From positions 248,001-312,000 of the forward strand of contig NZ_CP023068.1 of assembly GCF_002288525.1 (NCBI RefSeq): 64,000 nt of DNA. The letters run 5' to 3'. The DNA comes from Sinorhizobium sojae CCBAU 05684 (GTDB lineage Bacteria; Pseudomonadota; Alphaproteobacteria; Rhizobiales; Rhizobiaceae). The notes under the pieces are model-generated. The model was not told where the DNA came from. It made no database searches and saw only the letters and a program-made list of their open reading frames with translations. Within the stretch, counting starts at the first letter, position 1, and each line of letters opens with the position of its first letter. The translations under genes and the position numbers were made by a program. Positions 46,715-56,053 of the stretch are shown piece after piece.

Positions 46715-47689
46715 ATGAAACGAATGAAGCGCATTGCCGCCGCACTTCTTGCGACATCCACAATCATGATTGGCGCGAGTTCCGTCGAGGCCGCAAATAT
46801 TGCCGTGGTCGGCGGCAAGAACGACGACGCGTTCTGGAACATCATCAAAAAAGGTCTGGATGACGCGCGCCTGGTCGTCGAAGCGAACGGCGGTTCGGTG
46901 AACTATCTGCGCCTCCAGACCTACGACAATTTTGCTCCAGACGTTGTCCAGCTCATCCGGACAGCGATCAGCCAGGGTGTCGATGGTCTCGTGATCCCCA
47001 ATTGGGTTCCGGAAGCCGAGGACCCGGCGATTAAGGATGCGATCAAGGCGGGGATCACCGTGATTCTGATGAACGCCGGCGGGCAGGACAAGGCTATCGA
47101 GCTCGGTGCGATCAACTATGTCGGATCCGACGAATATATCGCGGGCAAGGCGGGCGGCGAGTACTTCGCCACGAAGGGCAAGAAGAACGTCATCTGCGTC
47201 AACACGGTTCCGGGCGCCGCCAATCTGGAGGCGCGTTGCAAGGGTGTGATCGACGGTATCACCGCAAAGGGTGGTTCAGCGAAGCAGCTGCCGCTGCCGG
47301 CGACCAGCTTCGGCGATCCGACCGCTGTTGCGGAAGCCATCAAGGCGACCTTGCTCGAGGATGCCAACGTTGATGGCTTGATCACCATCTCGGCCGGTGA
47401 CGCGGATTCTGCGGCAATCGGTATCACCCAGGCTGGCAAGACGGAATCGGTCATGCTCGGCACTTTTGATCTCAATCAGTCCGGTCTTGACCGTATCAAG
47501 GGTGGCACACAGGGCTTTGCTATCGATCAACAGCCTTATCTGCAGTCGCTCTTGGCCGTCACGCTGCTGGCCTCAGCTATCGACTTCGGTACCGATCTGC
47601 CGACGGCGCCGGTTTTGACTGGCCCCGGCATTGTTGATGCGTCGAACATCGATGCAACGCTGGCCGGTGTCCAGAAAGGCGCTCGCTGA
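46715..47689 (+). CDS. Sugar/polyol ABC transporter substrate-binding protein
   Basis: 324 residues. Signal peptide MKRMKRIAAALLATSTIMIG with cleavage near SSVEA. The mature protein begins ANIAVVGGKNDDAFWNIIKK, a type I binding fold; a sugar-binding loop reads IPNWVPEAEDPAIKDAI near 90. It resembles RbsB/MocB-type proteins for monosaccharides or cyclitols. GGGAGGAG lies 5 bases before ATG at 46715; a frame open back to 46478 has no start signal. First gene of the LacI-controlled operon. Confidence 0.9.
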   Translation: MKRMKRIAAALLATSTIMIGASSVEAANIAVVGGKNDDAFWNIIKKGLDDARLVVEANGGSVNYLRLQTYDNFAPDVVQLIRTAISQGVDGLVIPNWVPEAEDPAIKDAIKAGITVILMNAGGQDKAIELGAINYVGSDEYIAGKAGGEYFATKGKKNVICVNTVPGAANLEARCKGVIDGITAKGGSAKQLPLPATSFGDPTAVAEAIKATLLEDANVDGLITISAGDADSAAIGITQAGKTESVMLGTFDLNQSGLDRIKGGTQGFAIDQQPYLQSLLAVTLLASAIDFGTDLPTAPVLTGPGIVDASNIDATLAGVQKGAR

Positions 47690-47811
47690 ACAATCGGGAA
47701 ATTAGCCTCCGGCCCGCGGCAATTCGCGCGGGCCGCTTGGGCGATGGTCGACGCGGTGCGATGCTTCGGCTCCTCCGCGCGTGCGTTGACGCCAAATATG
47801 GGGAATATCTG

Positions 47812-48816
47812 ATGAACAATCTCTCGATCGGTAATCTGCTGCGCCGTCCCGAGGCGGGAGCGCTTCTCGGTCTTGTCGCGGTGCTGGTTTTCTTCGTCAT
47901 CTTCGGCAGCGCCAACTTCCTGCAGCCGGCAGGCACGGCCAGCTGGCTGAACGTTGCCGCCAACCTCGGCATCGTCGCGATCCCCGTGGGTCTGCTGATG
48001 ATTGCCGGGGAGCTCGATATTTCCATTGGCGCGACGATCCCGGCTGGTGCTCTGGCCGTGGCGATCATTTCCGGCCATTTTGACCTGCCGATCTGGTTGG
48101 GCATTCTCGGCGCGCTCGGTTTGGGGCTGGGGATCGGCTTGATCAACGGCATTTTGGTCGTCCGTACCGCCGTTCCATCCCTGATCGTGACGCTCGGTAC
48201 GCTCTTCGCAGTGCAGGGGCTTGCCCTCGCCTCCTCGGTGCTCATGACCGGCTCCACCAGTGTCGCGCTGAGCCCCGCCGAATCTGGTCCGCTGGCCAAG
48301 GCGCTGTTCGGCGAGTTCATCGGCGGCAGCTTTCAGGTCATCATCTTCTGGTGGCTCGCTTTGACGGTTGTCTACATCTTTTACATCCACTTCTCGCCCT
48401 TTGGGAACTGGATCTTCGCCATGGGCGGCGACAAGGTGAGCGCCCGAAATGCCGGCATTCCGACGCGCAGGCTGACGATCGTGCTGTTCGTGCTTTCCTC
48501 GATGAGTGCTGCCTTTGTCGGGGTGTGCCAGGCCATACTGTTCAATGTAGCCCAGGTTTCGGCCGGTATGACCTTCATCTTCAACTCGATCATCTCGGTC
48601 GTTGTCGGGGGTGTGCTCTTGACCGGCGGATTCGGATCGATCGTCGGCATCTTCTTCGGCACGATTACCTTCGCCATCGTTAACCAGGGCATCTACTTCA
48701 CGAATTTCGACCGCAACTGGTCGAGCCTGATCATCGGCATCATGCTGCTGCTGGCGGTGCTGATGAACAACACCTTCCGCAACATGGCGCTGTCCTACAG
48801 GCCGAAGAAGAAGTGA
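47812..48816 (+). CDS. Sugar/polyol ABC transporter permease (RbsC type)
   Basis: 334 residues with about nine helices. [20 protein letters not shown] near 65 is the CUT2 permease signature, and [20 protein letters not shown] near 260 the C-terminal one. It forms the membrane pore as a homodimer or with a partner. ATG at 47812 has GGGGA 8 bases upstream. A 122-base gap after the binding-protein gene may allow that gene to be expressed more strongly. It ends 10 bases before the ATPase gene. Confidence 0.92.
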   Translation: MNNLSIGNLLRRPEAGALLGLVAVLVFFVIFGSANFLQPAGTASWLNVAANLGIVAIPVGLLMIAGELDISIGATIPAGALAVAIISGHFDLPIWLGILGALGLGLGIGLINGILVVRTAVPSLIVTLGTLFAVQGLALASSVLMTGSTSVALSPAESGPLAKALFGEFIGGSFQVIIFWWLALTVVYIFYIHFSPFGNWIFAMGGDKVSARNAGIPTRRLTIVLFVLSSMSAAFVGVCQAILFNVAQVSAGMTFIFNSIISVVVGGVLLTGGFGSIVGIFFGTITFAIVNQGIYFTNFDRNWSSLIIGIMLLLAVLMNNTFRNMALSYRPKKK

Positions 48817-48826
48817 GGGGTGTGCA

Positions 48827-49615
48827 ATGACGACTCCAATTCTGGAACTGCGTAACGTCAACAAGTCCTTCGGTCCGATCGACGTTTTGCATGACATTTC
48901 ACTCAAGGTCCATGCAGGGGAGGTGCTTTGCCTTCTGGGTGACAACGGCGCGGGGAAATCGACGCTGATCAAGACGCTAGCGGGTGTGCACAAGCCGACA
49001 TCGGGCACCATCCTGATGGACGGCAAGGAGGTCGAATTCGCCGGCCCGCGCGAAGCGCAGGAGATGGGTATCTCTACCGTTCACCAGTTCGGCGGCACCT
49101 TCCCGTTGATGTCGATCGGCCGATCCTTCTTCGTTGGTGTCGAGCCGACCAAGGGCTGGGGACCATTCAAGATCTACGACCGCAAGACGGCCAATGCGAT
49201 CGCGATCAAAGCAGTGCAGGACTTCGGCATTACCCGAATCGACGACGGTGACAGGCTAATCGGCGGGCTGTCGGGCGGTGAACGGCAGTCGCTGGCGATT
49301 GCCCGGGCCGTGCATTTCGGCGCCCGCGTGCTGATCCTTGACGAACCCACCGCGGCTCTGGGGGTAAAGCAGGCATCGCACGTGCTGCGCATTGTGCTCG
49401 AAGCCAAGAAGCGCGGGCTGGCCGTGATTTTCATTACCCATCAGGTAATGCACGCGATGGCGGTCGGCGATCACTTCGCGGTGCTGATCCGAGGAGCTCT
49501 CGCCGCCAATTTCATGAAGGGTGAGAAGAGTCGCGAAGAGATTACCGATCTGATGGCAGGTGGCGAGGCGATGGCCGAACTCGAATCCGCAATCGCTGCC
49601 CATACTGCAAATTGA
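48827..49615 (+). CDS. Sugar/polyol ABC transporter ATP-binding protein (single NBD)
   Basis: 262 residues. Walker [13 protein letters not shown] near 38, signature [20 protein letters not shown] near 147, Walker [13 protein letters not shown] near 166 and H-loop [11 protein letters not shown] near 197. Single-domain ATPase of the CUT2 importer encoded by the two upstream genes. GAGGGG precedes the ATG by 6 bases. Operon member. Confidence 0.93.
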   Translation: MTTPILELRNVNKSFGPIDVLHDISLKVHAGEVLCLLGDNGAGKSTLIKTLAGVHKPTSGTILMDGKEVEFAGPREAQEMGISTVHQFGGTFPLMSIGRSFFVGVEPTKGWGPFKIYDRKTANAIAIKAVQDFGITRIDDGDRLIGGLSGGERQSLAIARAVHFGARVLILDEPTAALGVKQASHVLRIVLEAKKRGLAVIFITHQVMHAMAVGDHFAVLIRGALAANFMKGEKSREEITDLMAGGEAMAELESAIAAHTAN

Positions 49616-49631
49616 CACAGGAGTTTAGTCA

Positions 49632-50534
49632 ATGAAGATCGCCCTCGACCCCTTCATGCACCGCCATCTGAGCCTTGAGGAGCTGCCCTTCAAAGTGAAG
49701 GAGCTCGGCTACGATTGGATCGAACTGTCGCCGCGGGGGGGTTTCCTTGAATGGTTCAAGGCGCCGCGCGTGTTCCCTGACCGGATCAAGTCTTTCAAAC
49801 GCGCGCTGAAGGATGCGGGTGTCGGTGTCGCCTCGCTTCTGCCGATGTATCGCTGGGCCTCGAACGATGAGGCCGAGCGCCAGGCTGCGGTCAAGCACTG
49901 GAAACGCGCCATTGAGATCGCCGTGGAAATGGAAGTGGACGTGATGAACTCCGAGTTCGGGCGAGGCCCACACCCGGACAAGGGCTCATGCTATTGCTGC
50001 CATACCGGCAGCATGATCGAGGCCTGCGAGGATGCCTGGTGGCGCTCGATGGAAGAGCTGGTGCCGGTCTTTGAAAAGGAAGGCATCACCCTGCACGTCG
50101 AACCGCACCCCGAAGACTGGTGTGAGACACTGCAGCCGGCGGTAGATATCATCCGCACGGTGAATTCGAAGAACGTCAAGTTCCTCTATTGCGCGCCGCA
50201 CACCTTCTATTTCGGTGACGATACGAAGGCCATGCTGCGCGAATGCGCTGATGTGCTGGCCCACGTTCACGTCGGCGACACCTTCAACCACAAGGCCAGT
50301 TCGGGGTTGCGCTACATCCTGAACCCGCCTGGCACCCAAGCTCGGGTCCATCAGCACCTGAACATCGGTCAGGGCGAAGTGCCGTGGGATGATTTCTTCG
50401 GCACGCTGGCCAAAGTGGGGTTTGACGGGATCATGACGGCCTGCGTCTTCGCCTGGGAGGACAAGGCCGACGAGTCCGGGCGCTTCATGCGCTCCGAGAT
50501 GCAGCATTACGTGGACCAGTACTGGAAGAAATAA
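49632..50534 (+). CDS. Sugar phosphate isomerase/epimerase (xylose-isomerase-like TIM barrel), first copy
   Basis: 300 residues. AP endonuclease 2/IolE-type TIM barrel with LGYDWIELSPRGGF near 28, EKEGITLHVEPHPED near 153, and HVHVGDTFNHKAS near 216 supplying His and Asp metal ligands; the Glu in VEPHPE is the usual first ligand. It probably isomerises or dehydrates a keto-sugar or inosose. AGGAG lies 8 bases before the ATG. It follows the ATPase gene by 16 bases. The substrate is unknown. Confidence 0.87.
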   Translation: MKIALDPFMHRHLSLEELPFKVKELGYDWIELSPRGGFLEWFKAPRVFPDRIKSFKRALKDAGVGVASLLPMYRWASNDEAERQAAVKHWKRAIEIAVEMEVDVMNSEFGRGPHPDKGSCYCCHTGSMIEACEDAWWRSMEELVPVFEKEGITLHVEPHPEDWCETLQPAVDIIRTVNSKNVKFLYCAPHTFYFGDDTKAMLRECADVLAHVHVGDTFNHKASSGLRYILNPPGTQARVHQHLNIGQGEVPWDDFFGTLAKVGFDGIMTACVFAWEDKADESGRFMRSEMQHYVDQYWKK

Positions 50535-50667
50535 GGCCCAACGGGCTGAAGAAGCCTGCATGAACTAGGGCGCGGACACTTCAACAAAAGAGTTACGCGG
50601 GCGGCGGGGTTCCCGCCGCAGGGGCGGAGCTTTGCTTAACCGGCACGGTGCCGGAGGAGAAACAAGC

Positions 50668-51840
50668 ATGATAAACGGAGAAAGAACCATAACTCGCCCC
50701 TTGCGCTGGGGCATGGTCGGCGGCGGCCGCACCGGCCAGGTGGGCTACAAGCACCGGACGGGTGCACTCAGGGACGGCACTTACCGGCTGCTTGCTGGTG
50801 CATTCGATCTCGATGCAGAGCGCGGGCGCGATTTCGGCACCAAACTGGGAGTGGCCGAGGACCGCTGCTATGCGACTTATCAGGAACTGGTCGCCAAAGA
50901 GACGGCACGTGAGGACGGCGTGGAGGTCGTCTCGATCGCTACGCCGAACTTCACCCATTACGAGATCACCAAGGCCTGCCTCGAGGCGGGGCTGCACGTG
51001 ATCTGCGAAAAGCCGCTGTTCTTCACGGTGGCGGAATGCGAGGAGGTCGAAAGGCTTGCCGCGGAAAAGGGCCTGATCGTGGGTGTGACCTACGGCTTCA
51101 CCGGCCACCCGCTGGTTCACCAGATGGCCGCCATGGTCAAGAAAGGCATGCTCGGCGATATTCGCATCGTCGACATGCAATACACCCACGGCTTCAACTC
51201 CGGCGACGATGTGGGAGCAGGCGAGGCCGTCAAATGGCGCACCAACCCCAAGACTGCCGGTCCGACTTTCGTTCTCGGCGATATCGGCACGCATCTCTAT
51301 TACCTGTCCGAGATCGTCCTGCCGCACATGAAGATCGAGAAGCTGCTCTGCGACCGCAAGGCGTTCATCCCTACCCGGGCGCCGCTTGAAGATCATGCCA
51401 CGGTGCTCATGCACTACGACAACGGGGCACGTGGCCGTCTCTGGGTTTCGTCCGTGGACGCGGGGAACATGGGCAGCCAGCGCTACCGTTTTGTTGGCTC
51501 CAAGGCCTCTGTCGAGTGGTCCGACAGCCGTCCCGATCAGCTGATCTACGAAGTGCAGGGCGAGCCGAACCGAACCCTGCATCACGGTATGCCCTATCTC
51601 GAGGAGGAAAGCCTCGCCGTCGATCGCATGGGCGCGCTGCATACCGAAGGCCTCGGTGACAGCTGGGCCAATATCTATCTGTGGATCGCGCAAGCGATCG
51701 ACGCGAAGAACCGCGGCGACGAAGCCTTCCTGAAGACCCACCACTATCCGGGCATCAAGGCCGGCACGGAAGGTGTCCGCTGGCTGGAGAACTGCGTTCG
51801 CTCGGCCGACGCGGGCTCCGCCTGGGTCGATTTCCAATAA
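50668..51840 (+). CDS. Gfo/Idh/MocA-family NAD(P)-dependent oxidoreductase
   Basis: 390 residues. Rossmann motif GMVGGGRTGQVGYKHR near 16, then VVSIATPNFTHYEITKACLE and HVICEKPLFFTVAECEEVE near 110-130, with the Lys of EKP that helps catalysis. The C-terminal domain has GDIGTHLYYLSEI near 207 with the catalytic-type Asp and His. It likely oxidises a sugar or cyclitol hydroxyl, the first step of the pathway. ATG at 50668 has GGAGGAG upstream; a 98-base gap follows the first isomerase. A strong terminator follows it. Confidence 0.9.
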   Translation: MINGERTITRPLRWGMVGGGRTGQVGYKHRTGALRDGTYRLLAGAFDLDAERGRDFGTKLGVAEDRCYATYQELVAKETAREDGVEVVSIATPNFTHYEITKACLEAGLHVICEKPLFFTVAECEEVERLAAEKGLIVGVTYGFTGHPLVHQMAAMVKKGMLGDIRIVDMQYTHGFNSGDDVGAGEAVKWRTNPKTAGPTFVLGDIGTHLYYLSEIVLPHMKIEKLLCDRKAFIPTRAPLEDHATVLMHYDNGARGRLWVSSVDAGNMGSQRYRFVGSKASVEWSDSRPDQLIYEVQGEPNRTLHHGMPYLEEESLAVDRMGALHTEGLGDSWANIYLWIAQAIDAKNRGDEAFLKTHHYPGIKAGTEGVRWLENCVRSADAGSAWVDFQ

Positions 51841-51854
51841 GTTCCTCCCCAACT

Positions 51855-51885
51855 GGGGCGCACCCGAAGTGCGCCCCCTTTTTTT
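51855..51885 (+). terminator. Rho-independent terminator inside the polyol operon
   Basis: GGGGCGCAC at 51855-51863, loop CCGAA, GTGCGCCCC at 51869-51877, then C and seven T to 51885. It is the clearest intrinsic terminator in the window. It lies 14 bases past the oxidoreductase stop and only 14 bases before the next isomerase start, so later genes would depend on readthrough or their own promoter. Confidence 0.9.
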
Positions 51886-51899
51886 GGACAGAGACAAAC

Positions 51900-52841
51900 A
51901 TGAAACTTTCAATCTGCACCGATGTGATGGGCGACCTCTCCTTCACGGAAATGCTCGACAAATGCGTCAAACTCGGCGTCGAAGGCATCGAAATGACTGG
52001 CGGCGGCTGGTCGCGCGCGCCGCATTTCCGCGCCGATGAGCTCCTGGCCGACAGGGGGCTCCTGAGGTCCAAGCTCACGGAAATCGAAGCGCGCGGCTTG
52101 GAGATCGCGGCTCTCAACTGCTCGGCCAATCCACTTGATCCGGGCGATATGGGCAAGCGTCACCGCAAGGAGATGGAGCAGACCATCCGTCTCGCCGGCG
52201 AGATCGGCGTGAAAACCATCGTGACGATGTCCGGTCTTCCGGAAGCGGCACCGGGCGACATGGTGCCCAACTGGCTCGTCTACACCAAGAGCTGGCCCGA
52301 CGAGATGCCTGAGCGCGATCGCTACCAGTGGGAAGACCGTGCCTTCCCACTGTGGCACGAACTGGTGAAGCTGGCCAAGGAGGCCGGCGTGGAAAAATAC
52401 GCGCTCGAAAACTTCTCGGCCATGCTCGTATGGAATCCCGAGACGCTTTTCCGTCTGCGCAACGAAGTCGGCCCGATGGTCGGCATGAACCTCGATCCCT
52501 CGCATCTGATGTGGATGGGCGCCGATCCGATCGCCTCCGCTCGCGCGCTTGGCAACGCGATCCACCATTGCCACGGCAAGGACACCCGCATCGAGCGGGG
52601 ACTTGCGGACGTGAACGGCCTTCTCGAACTGAAGGATGTGACCGACGTCGCGAACCGGAGCTGGAACTATGTCGCCGTCGGGGCGGGCCGTGATCTGCAG
52701 TGGTGGAAGGAGTTCTTCTCGGTCGTGCGCATGTGCGGTTACAACGGCTGGGTCAGCCTCGAGATGGAAGATTTCACCATGTCTACGGAGGCCGGCATCC
52801 AGTCCTCCATCGACGCACTCCATGCGACCATCAGCCGCTGA
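51900..52841 (+). CDS. Sugar phosphate isomerase/epimerase (TIM barrel), second copy
   Basis: 313 residues. TIM barrel starting KLSICTDVMGDLSFTEMLDK, with LGVEGIEMTGGGWS near 28, ALENFSAMLVWNPE near 168 (metal Glu), GMNLDPSHLMWMG near 197 (Asp and His) and HCHGKDTRIERG near 223 (His, Asp). Metal ligands are complete, so it should be active. ATG at 51900 has only a weak GGACAGAG upstream. It follows the strong terminator, so its expression may differ from the transporter genes. Confidence 0.87.
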   Translation: MKLSICTDVMGDLSFTEMLDKCVKLGVEGIEMTGGGWSRAPHFRADELLADRGLLRSKLTEIEARGLEIAALNCSANPLDPGDMGKRHRKEMEQTIRLAGEIGVKTIVTMSGLPEAAPGDMVPNWLVYTKSWPDEMPERDRYQWEDRAFPLWHELVKLAKEAGVEKYALENFSAMLVWNPETLFRLRNEVGPMVGMNLDPSHLMWMGADPIASARALGNAIHHCHGKDTRIERGLADVNGLLELKDVTDVANRSWNYVAVGAGRDLQWWKEFFSVVRMCGYNGWVSLEMEDFTMSTEAGIQSSIDALHATISR

Positions 52842-52891
52842 TCTTGACCCGGGCCGCCCGGCGCGACCCGGCCAGCGCGCGCGAGGAAGAG

Positions 52892-53772
52892 ATGAGCAAC
52901 CCGATCACCATTACGACGGCCCCCTGTTGCTGGGGTGTCGATGACGTGAAAAACCCCCACTTGCCGCATTGGGAAAAAGTGTTGGACGAGGCGAAGGCAG
53001 CCGGCTTCGGGGGGCTCGAGCCGGGGCCTTACGGCTATCTGCCGCTGGATCTGAGGCTTGTCTCCGAGGCGCTGAACAAGCGGGGCCTCAAGATCGTGGC
53101 GGGCACGATCTTTGACGATCTGGTCAGCCCCGGCAACCGTGAAAATCTTGTGCGCCAGACCGACGAGATCTGCGCACTGATCACCAAATTGCCCAAGCCG
53201 GAAACACATCCCGGCCAGCGGTTCGAGGCGCCTTACCTGACGGTGATGGACTGGGGCCATGACGAGCGCGATTATGCTGCCGGCCACTCGGACCGCGCGC
53301 CGCGTCTCGATGCCGAGGCCTGGGCCGGGATGATCGGCAATATACGGGCAATTGCTGAATTTGCCCGCGACAATATGGCGTGCGCGCGACCATCCACCCC
53401 CATGCCGGAGGCTATATCGAATTCGCCGACGAGCTTGCTCGTGTCGTCGAGGATATCCCTGCCGATCTTGCGGGCCTGTGCCTTGATACCGGGCACATGG
53501 ACTATTCCGGCATGGACCCTGTGGCTACGCTGCGCCGCTACTGGGATCGCCTCGATTACATCCACTTCAAGGACATCGACGAAGCGGTTTACGGCCAGGT
53601 CATGGACGAGCGCATCCGGTTCTTCGATGCCCGCGCCAAGGGCGTCATGTGCCCGATCGGACGCGGCCGGATCGACTATGCGTCCGTGCGCGCCCTGCTC
53701 ACCGAGCTTGGCTATGGCGGTTACATCACCATCGAACAGGAACGCGATCCGCGCAATACCGGCAGCATCTAG
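52892..53772 (+). pseudogene. Third TIM-barrel isomerase/epimerase, split by a one-base frameshift
   Basis: The frame from ATG 52892 reads a TIM barrel (VKNPHLPHWEKVLDEAKAAG, then FGGLEPGPYGYLP) as far as NIRAIAEFARDN near residue 160. The barrel continues in the next frame with VRATIHPHAGGYIEFADELA to the stop at 53772. The break is near 53372-53376, where one base appears lost from a GACAATTATGGCGTG-like stretch. Repaired, the protein would be about 293 residues with metal ligands in HPHAGG, CLDTGHMDY and HFKDID. It resembles IolE. It could be a recent mutation or a sequencing error. Confidence 0.85.
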
Positions 53773-53839
53773 GATGATCTGGCCGCAAGCCGGTCCTTTT
53801 TGACACGGGCCGGTTTCTGACGCGCAAGGAGATTTTGAA

Positions 53840-54880
53840 ATGAAAACGCTCGACATGATCACCATCGGCCGGTCCTCGGTTGATCTCTATGGCGCGCAAG
53901 TTGGCGGGCGCCTGGAGGATATGGGATCGTTCGACAAGTACATCGGCGGCTCGCCCACCAATATTGCCTGCGGTGCGGCCCGGCTGGGCCTGAAGTCCGG
54001 TCTCATTACTCGGGTGGGGGACGAGCATATGGGGCGCTTCATCCGGGAGCAGCTCGTCCGCGAGGGCGTGGATGTGGGCGGGGTGGTGACTGACCCCGAG
54101 CGCCTGACGGCCCTCGTGCTTCTCGGTATCCGCGACCAGGAGCAATTCCCGCTGATCTTCTATCGCGAAAACTGCGCCGACATGGCCCTGAGCGAGAACG
54201 ACATCGACGAGAACTACATCTCTTCGGCGCGGGCGGTCGTCGTGACCGGTACTCATCTCTCCCATCCGCGTACCGAGGTGGCGGTCCTGAAAGCGCTGGA
54301 CCTTGCCCGCAAGCACGGTGTTCGTACGGCACTCGACATCGATTATCGCCCTAATCTATGGGGCGTCGCCGGCCATGGCGAGGGCGAGAGCCGCTTTGTG
54401 AAAAGCGCGAAAGTGACAGAGAAGCTGCAATCGAGCTTGCATCTGTTCGATCTGATCGTCGGCACCGAAGAAGAATTCCATACCGCCGGCGGCACGACCG
54501 ACACGCTCGAAGCCTTGCGCGCCGTGCGCAGCGTTTCCGGCGCAACGCTGATCTGTAAGCGCGGCGCAGCAGGCGCTGTCGCTTTCGAGGGAGCCATCCC
54601 GGCCTGCCTGGACGAGGGGCAGACGGGCCCGGGTTTCCCGATCGAAGTGTTCAATGTGCTAGGCGCCGGCGACGGTTTCTTCGCCGGCCTTCCGAAGGGC
54701 TGGCTCGAAGATTCGGACTGGCCGACGGCACTGCGGCGGCTGGGGCTCAGCGAGGTCTATCCGTTCAATGAGTGGTCGGAGGAGCGGGCGAATGCCGTTC
54801 CACGAGCCCATCAATTGCAGGGAGCCTTACGCTCGCGCGACATGTTGCCAGCTCATTCGAATTCATCGACGCCTCCCTGA
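53840..54880 (+). CDS. PfkB-family kinase, 5-dehydro-2-deoxygluconokinase (IolC)-like, with altered C-terminus
   Basis: 346 residues. IGRSSVDLYGAQVGGRLEDM and YIGGSPTNIACGAARLGLKS are strong IolC signatures, and the catalytic Asp lies in VLGAGDGFFAGL near 276. Rhizobial IolC is usually about 640 residues with a DUF2090 aldolase-like domain after the kinase. Here homology stops after WLEDSDWPTAL near 298, where ANACGA-type sequence is expected; the last 45 residues are unrelated. So the kinase lacks its last helix and the whole second domain. Activity is doubtful. It follows the frameshifted isomerase by 67 bases. Confidence 0.8.
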   Translation: MKTLDMITIGRSSVDLYGAQVGGRLEDMGSFDKYIGGSPTNIACGAARLGLKSGLITRVGDEHMGRFIREQLVREGVDVGGVVTDPERLTALVLLGIRDQEQFPLIFYRENCADMALSENDIDENYISSARAVVVTGTHLSHPRTEVAVLKALDLARKHGVRTALDIDYRPNLWGVAGHGEGESRFVKSAKVTEKLQSSLHLFDLIVGTEEEFHTAGGTTDTLEALRAVRSVSGATLICKRGAAGAVAFEGAIPACLDEGQTGPGFPIEVFNVLGAGDGFFAGLPKGWLEDSDWPTALRRLGLSEVYPFNEWSEERANAVPRAHQLQGALRSRDMLPAHSNSSTPP

Positions 54881-54953
54881 GGTCACGACGGGCATGACCA
54901 GCCACAAGGCTAGTGCCTCCATCGACAGTCTCGTCCCAACGGAGAAGCTATCC

Positions 54954-55343
54954 ATGCCGATCTTGAAATTTCATCTTTACCAAAGCCGTTCTCCCAAGGA
55001 GATCGATTATCTTCTCGATGTCGCCCATGATGTTATGGTCCAGACATTCGATGTGCCTACCGCGGACCGCTATCAGATCGTCAACGAACATGCGCCCTTG
55101 AACATGCGAGCCCTGGACACAGGTCTCGGCATTCCTCGGACCAACAAGTTCGTCTTGCTGGAGGTGGTATCGCGTCCGAGGGGCAAAGCCGCAAAAGTGG
55201 CATTCTATGAGAATCTCTGTGCGGCTCTCCAAGAGAAATGCGGCATCGCGGCGTCGGACGTGATGATCTCATTCACGGAGAATACCGATGAAGATTGGTC
55301 TTTCGGACACGGCAGGGCGCAATTTCTGACGGGCGAACTTTAA
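54954..55343 (+). CDS. Tautomerase-superfamily protein
   Basis: 129 residues. After Met removal the chain would begin PILKFHLYQSR, giving the catalytic Pro-1 of the 4-oxalocrotonate tautomerase superfamily. ADRYQIVNEHAPLNMR near 41 and TNKFVLLEVVSRPRGKAAK near 67 are typical of the longer tautomerase (Tautomerase_3/cis-CaaD-like) branch. The frame is open upstream to 54768, but the Pro-1 rule fixes ATG at 54954. It follows the truncated kinase and may have come with the rearrangement that cut it. Substrate unknown. Confidence 0.8.
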   Translation: MPILKFHLYQSRSPKEIDYLLDVAHDVMVQTFDVPTADRYQIVNEHAPLNMRALDTGLGIPRTNKFVLLEVVSRPRGKAAKVAFYENLCAALQEKCGIAASDVMISFTENTDEDWSFGHGRAQFLTGEL

Positions 55344-55374
55344 GTTTCTCTCTTGAACCAGGCGGGAAAACACG

Positions 55375-56053
55375 ATGGCATTGATCACATTGCGGCAACT
55401 GCTCGACCACGCGGCGGAGAACAATTATGCGCTGCCAGCCTTCAATGTAAACAATCTCGATATATTCAGGCCGTCATGCGAGCCGCCGACGCGACCGACT
55501 CTCCGGTGATCCTGAGTGCCGGCGACAAGGAGGACGGCCACGGTTTCGAAGGCAAGCTTTCCCGCGAGGAACTGCTGACGGATCCCGACCAGCCCTCGAC
55601 TTCGTCTCCAAGACGGGCGTCGATGCTCTTGCCGTCGCGATCGGCACGAGCCACGGCGCCTACAAGTTCACGCGCGAGCCTGACGGCGAGATCCTGTCGA
55701 TCGAGACGATCGCCAAGATCAACAAGCGGCTGCCGAACACCCACCTCGTCATGCATGGCTCGTCCTCCGTGCCGGCCGATCTGCAGGAGCTCTTCAATGC
55801 CTATGGCGGCAAGATGAAGAAGACCTGGGGCGTGCCGGTCGCGGAAATCCAGAAGGCCATTCCGCTCGGCGTCCGCAAGGTCAACATCGACACGGACCTC
55901 CGCCTCGCCTTCACCGACGAGATTCGTAAACATCACCTCGGACATCCGGACAATTTCGATCCGCGCAACTACCTGAAGCCGGCCATCGCCCATATGACCG
56001 AGGTCTGCAAAGAGCGCTTCGAGGCGGACAGGCATCGAAAATCCGGGTTCTGA
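55375..56053 (+). pseudogene. Fructose-bisphosphate aldolase class II remnant
   Basis: ATG at 55375 begins [20 protein letters not shown], the class II aldolase start. A shift near 55460 moves to the next frame ([16 protein letters not shown]). About 90-100 codons are then missing, because the next residues (AGDKEDGHGFEGKLSREE) belong to the middle of the enzyme. A second one-base loss near 55592 shifts again into SKTGVDALAVAIGTSHGAYK and HGSSSVPADLQELFNAYGGK, running to 56053 with an altered end. The zinc-binding and catalytic LDHG region is gone. In inositol loci an aldolase of this type (IolJ) acts after IolC. Confidence 0.9.

Noticed and set aside
47536-49026. 496-codon leftward frame opposite the second importer
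   Set aside because: Same kind of antisense artefact over permease and ATPase genes; no domain.
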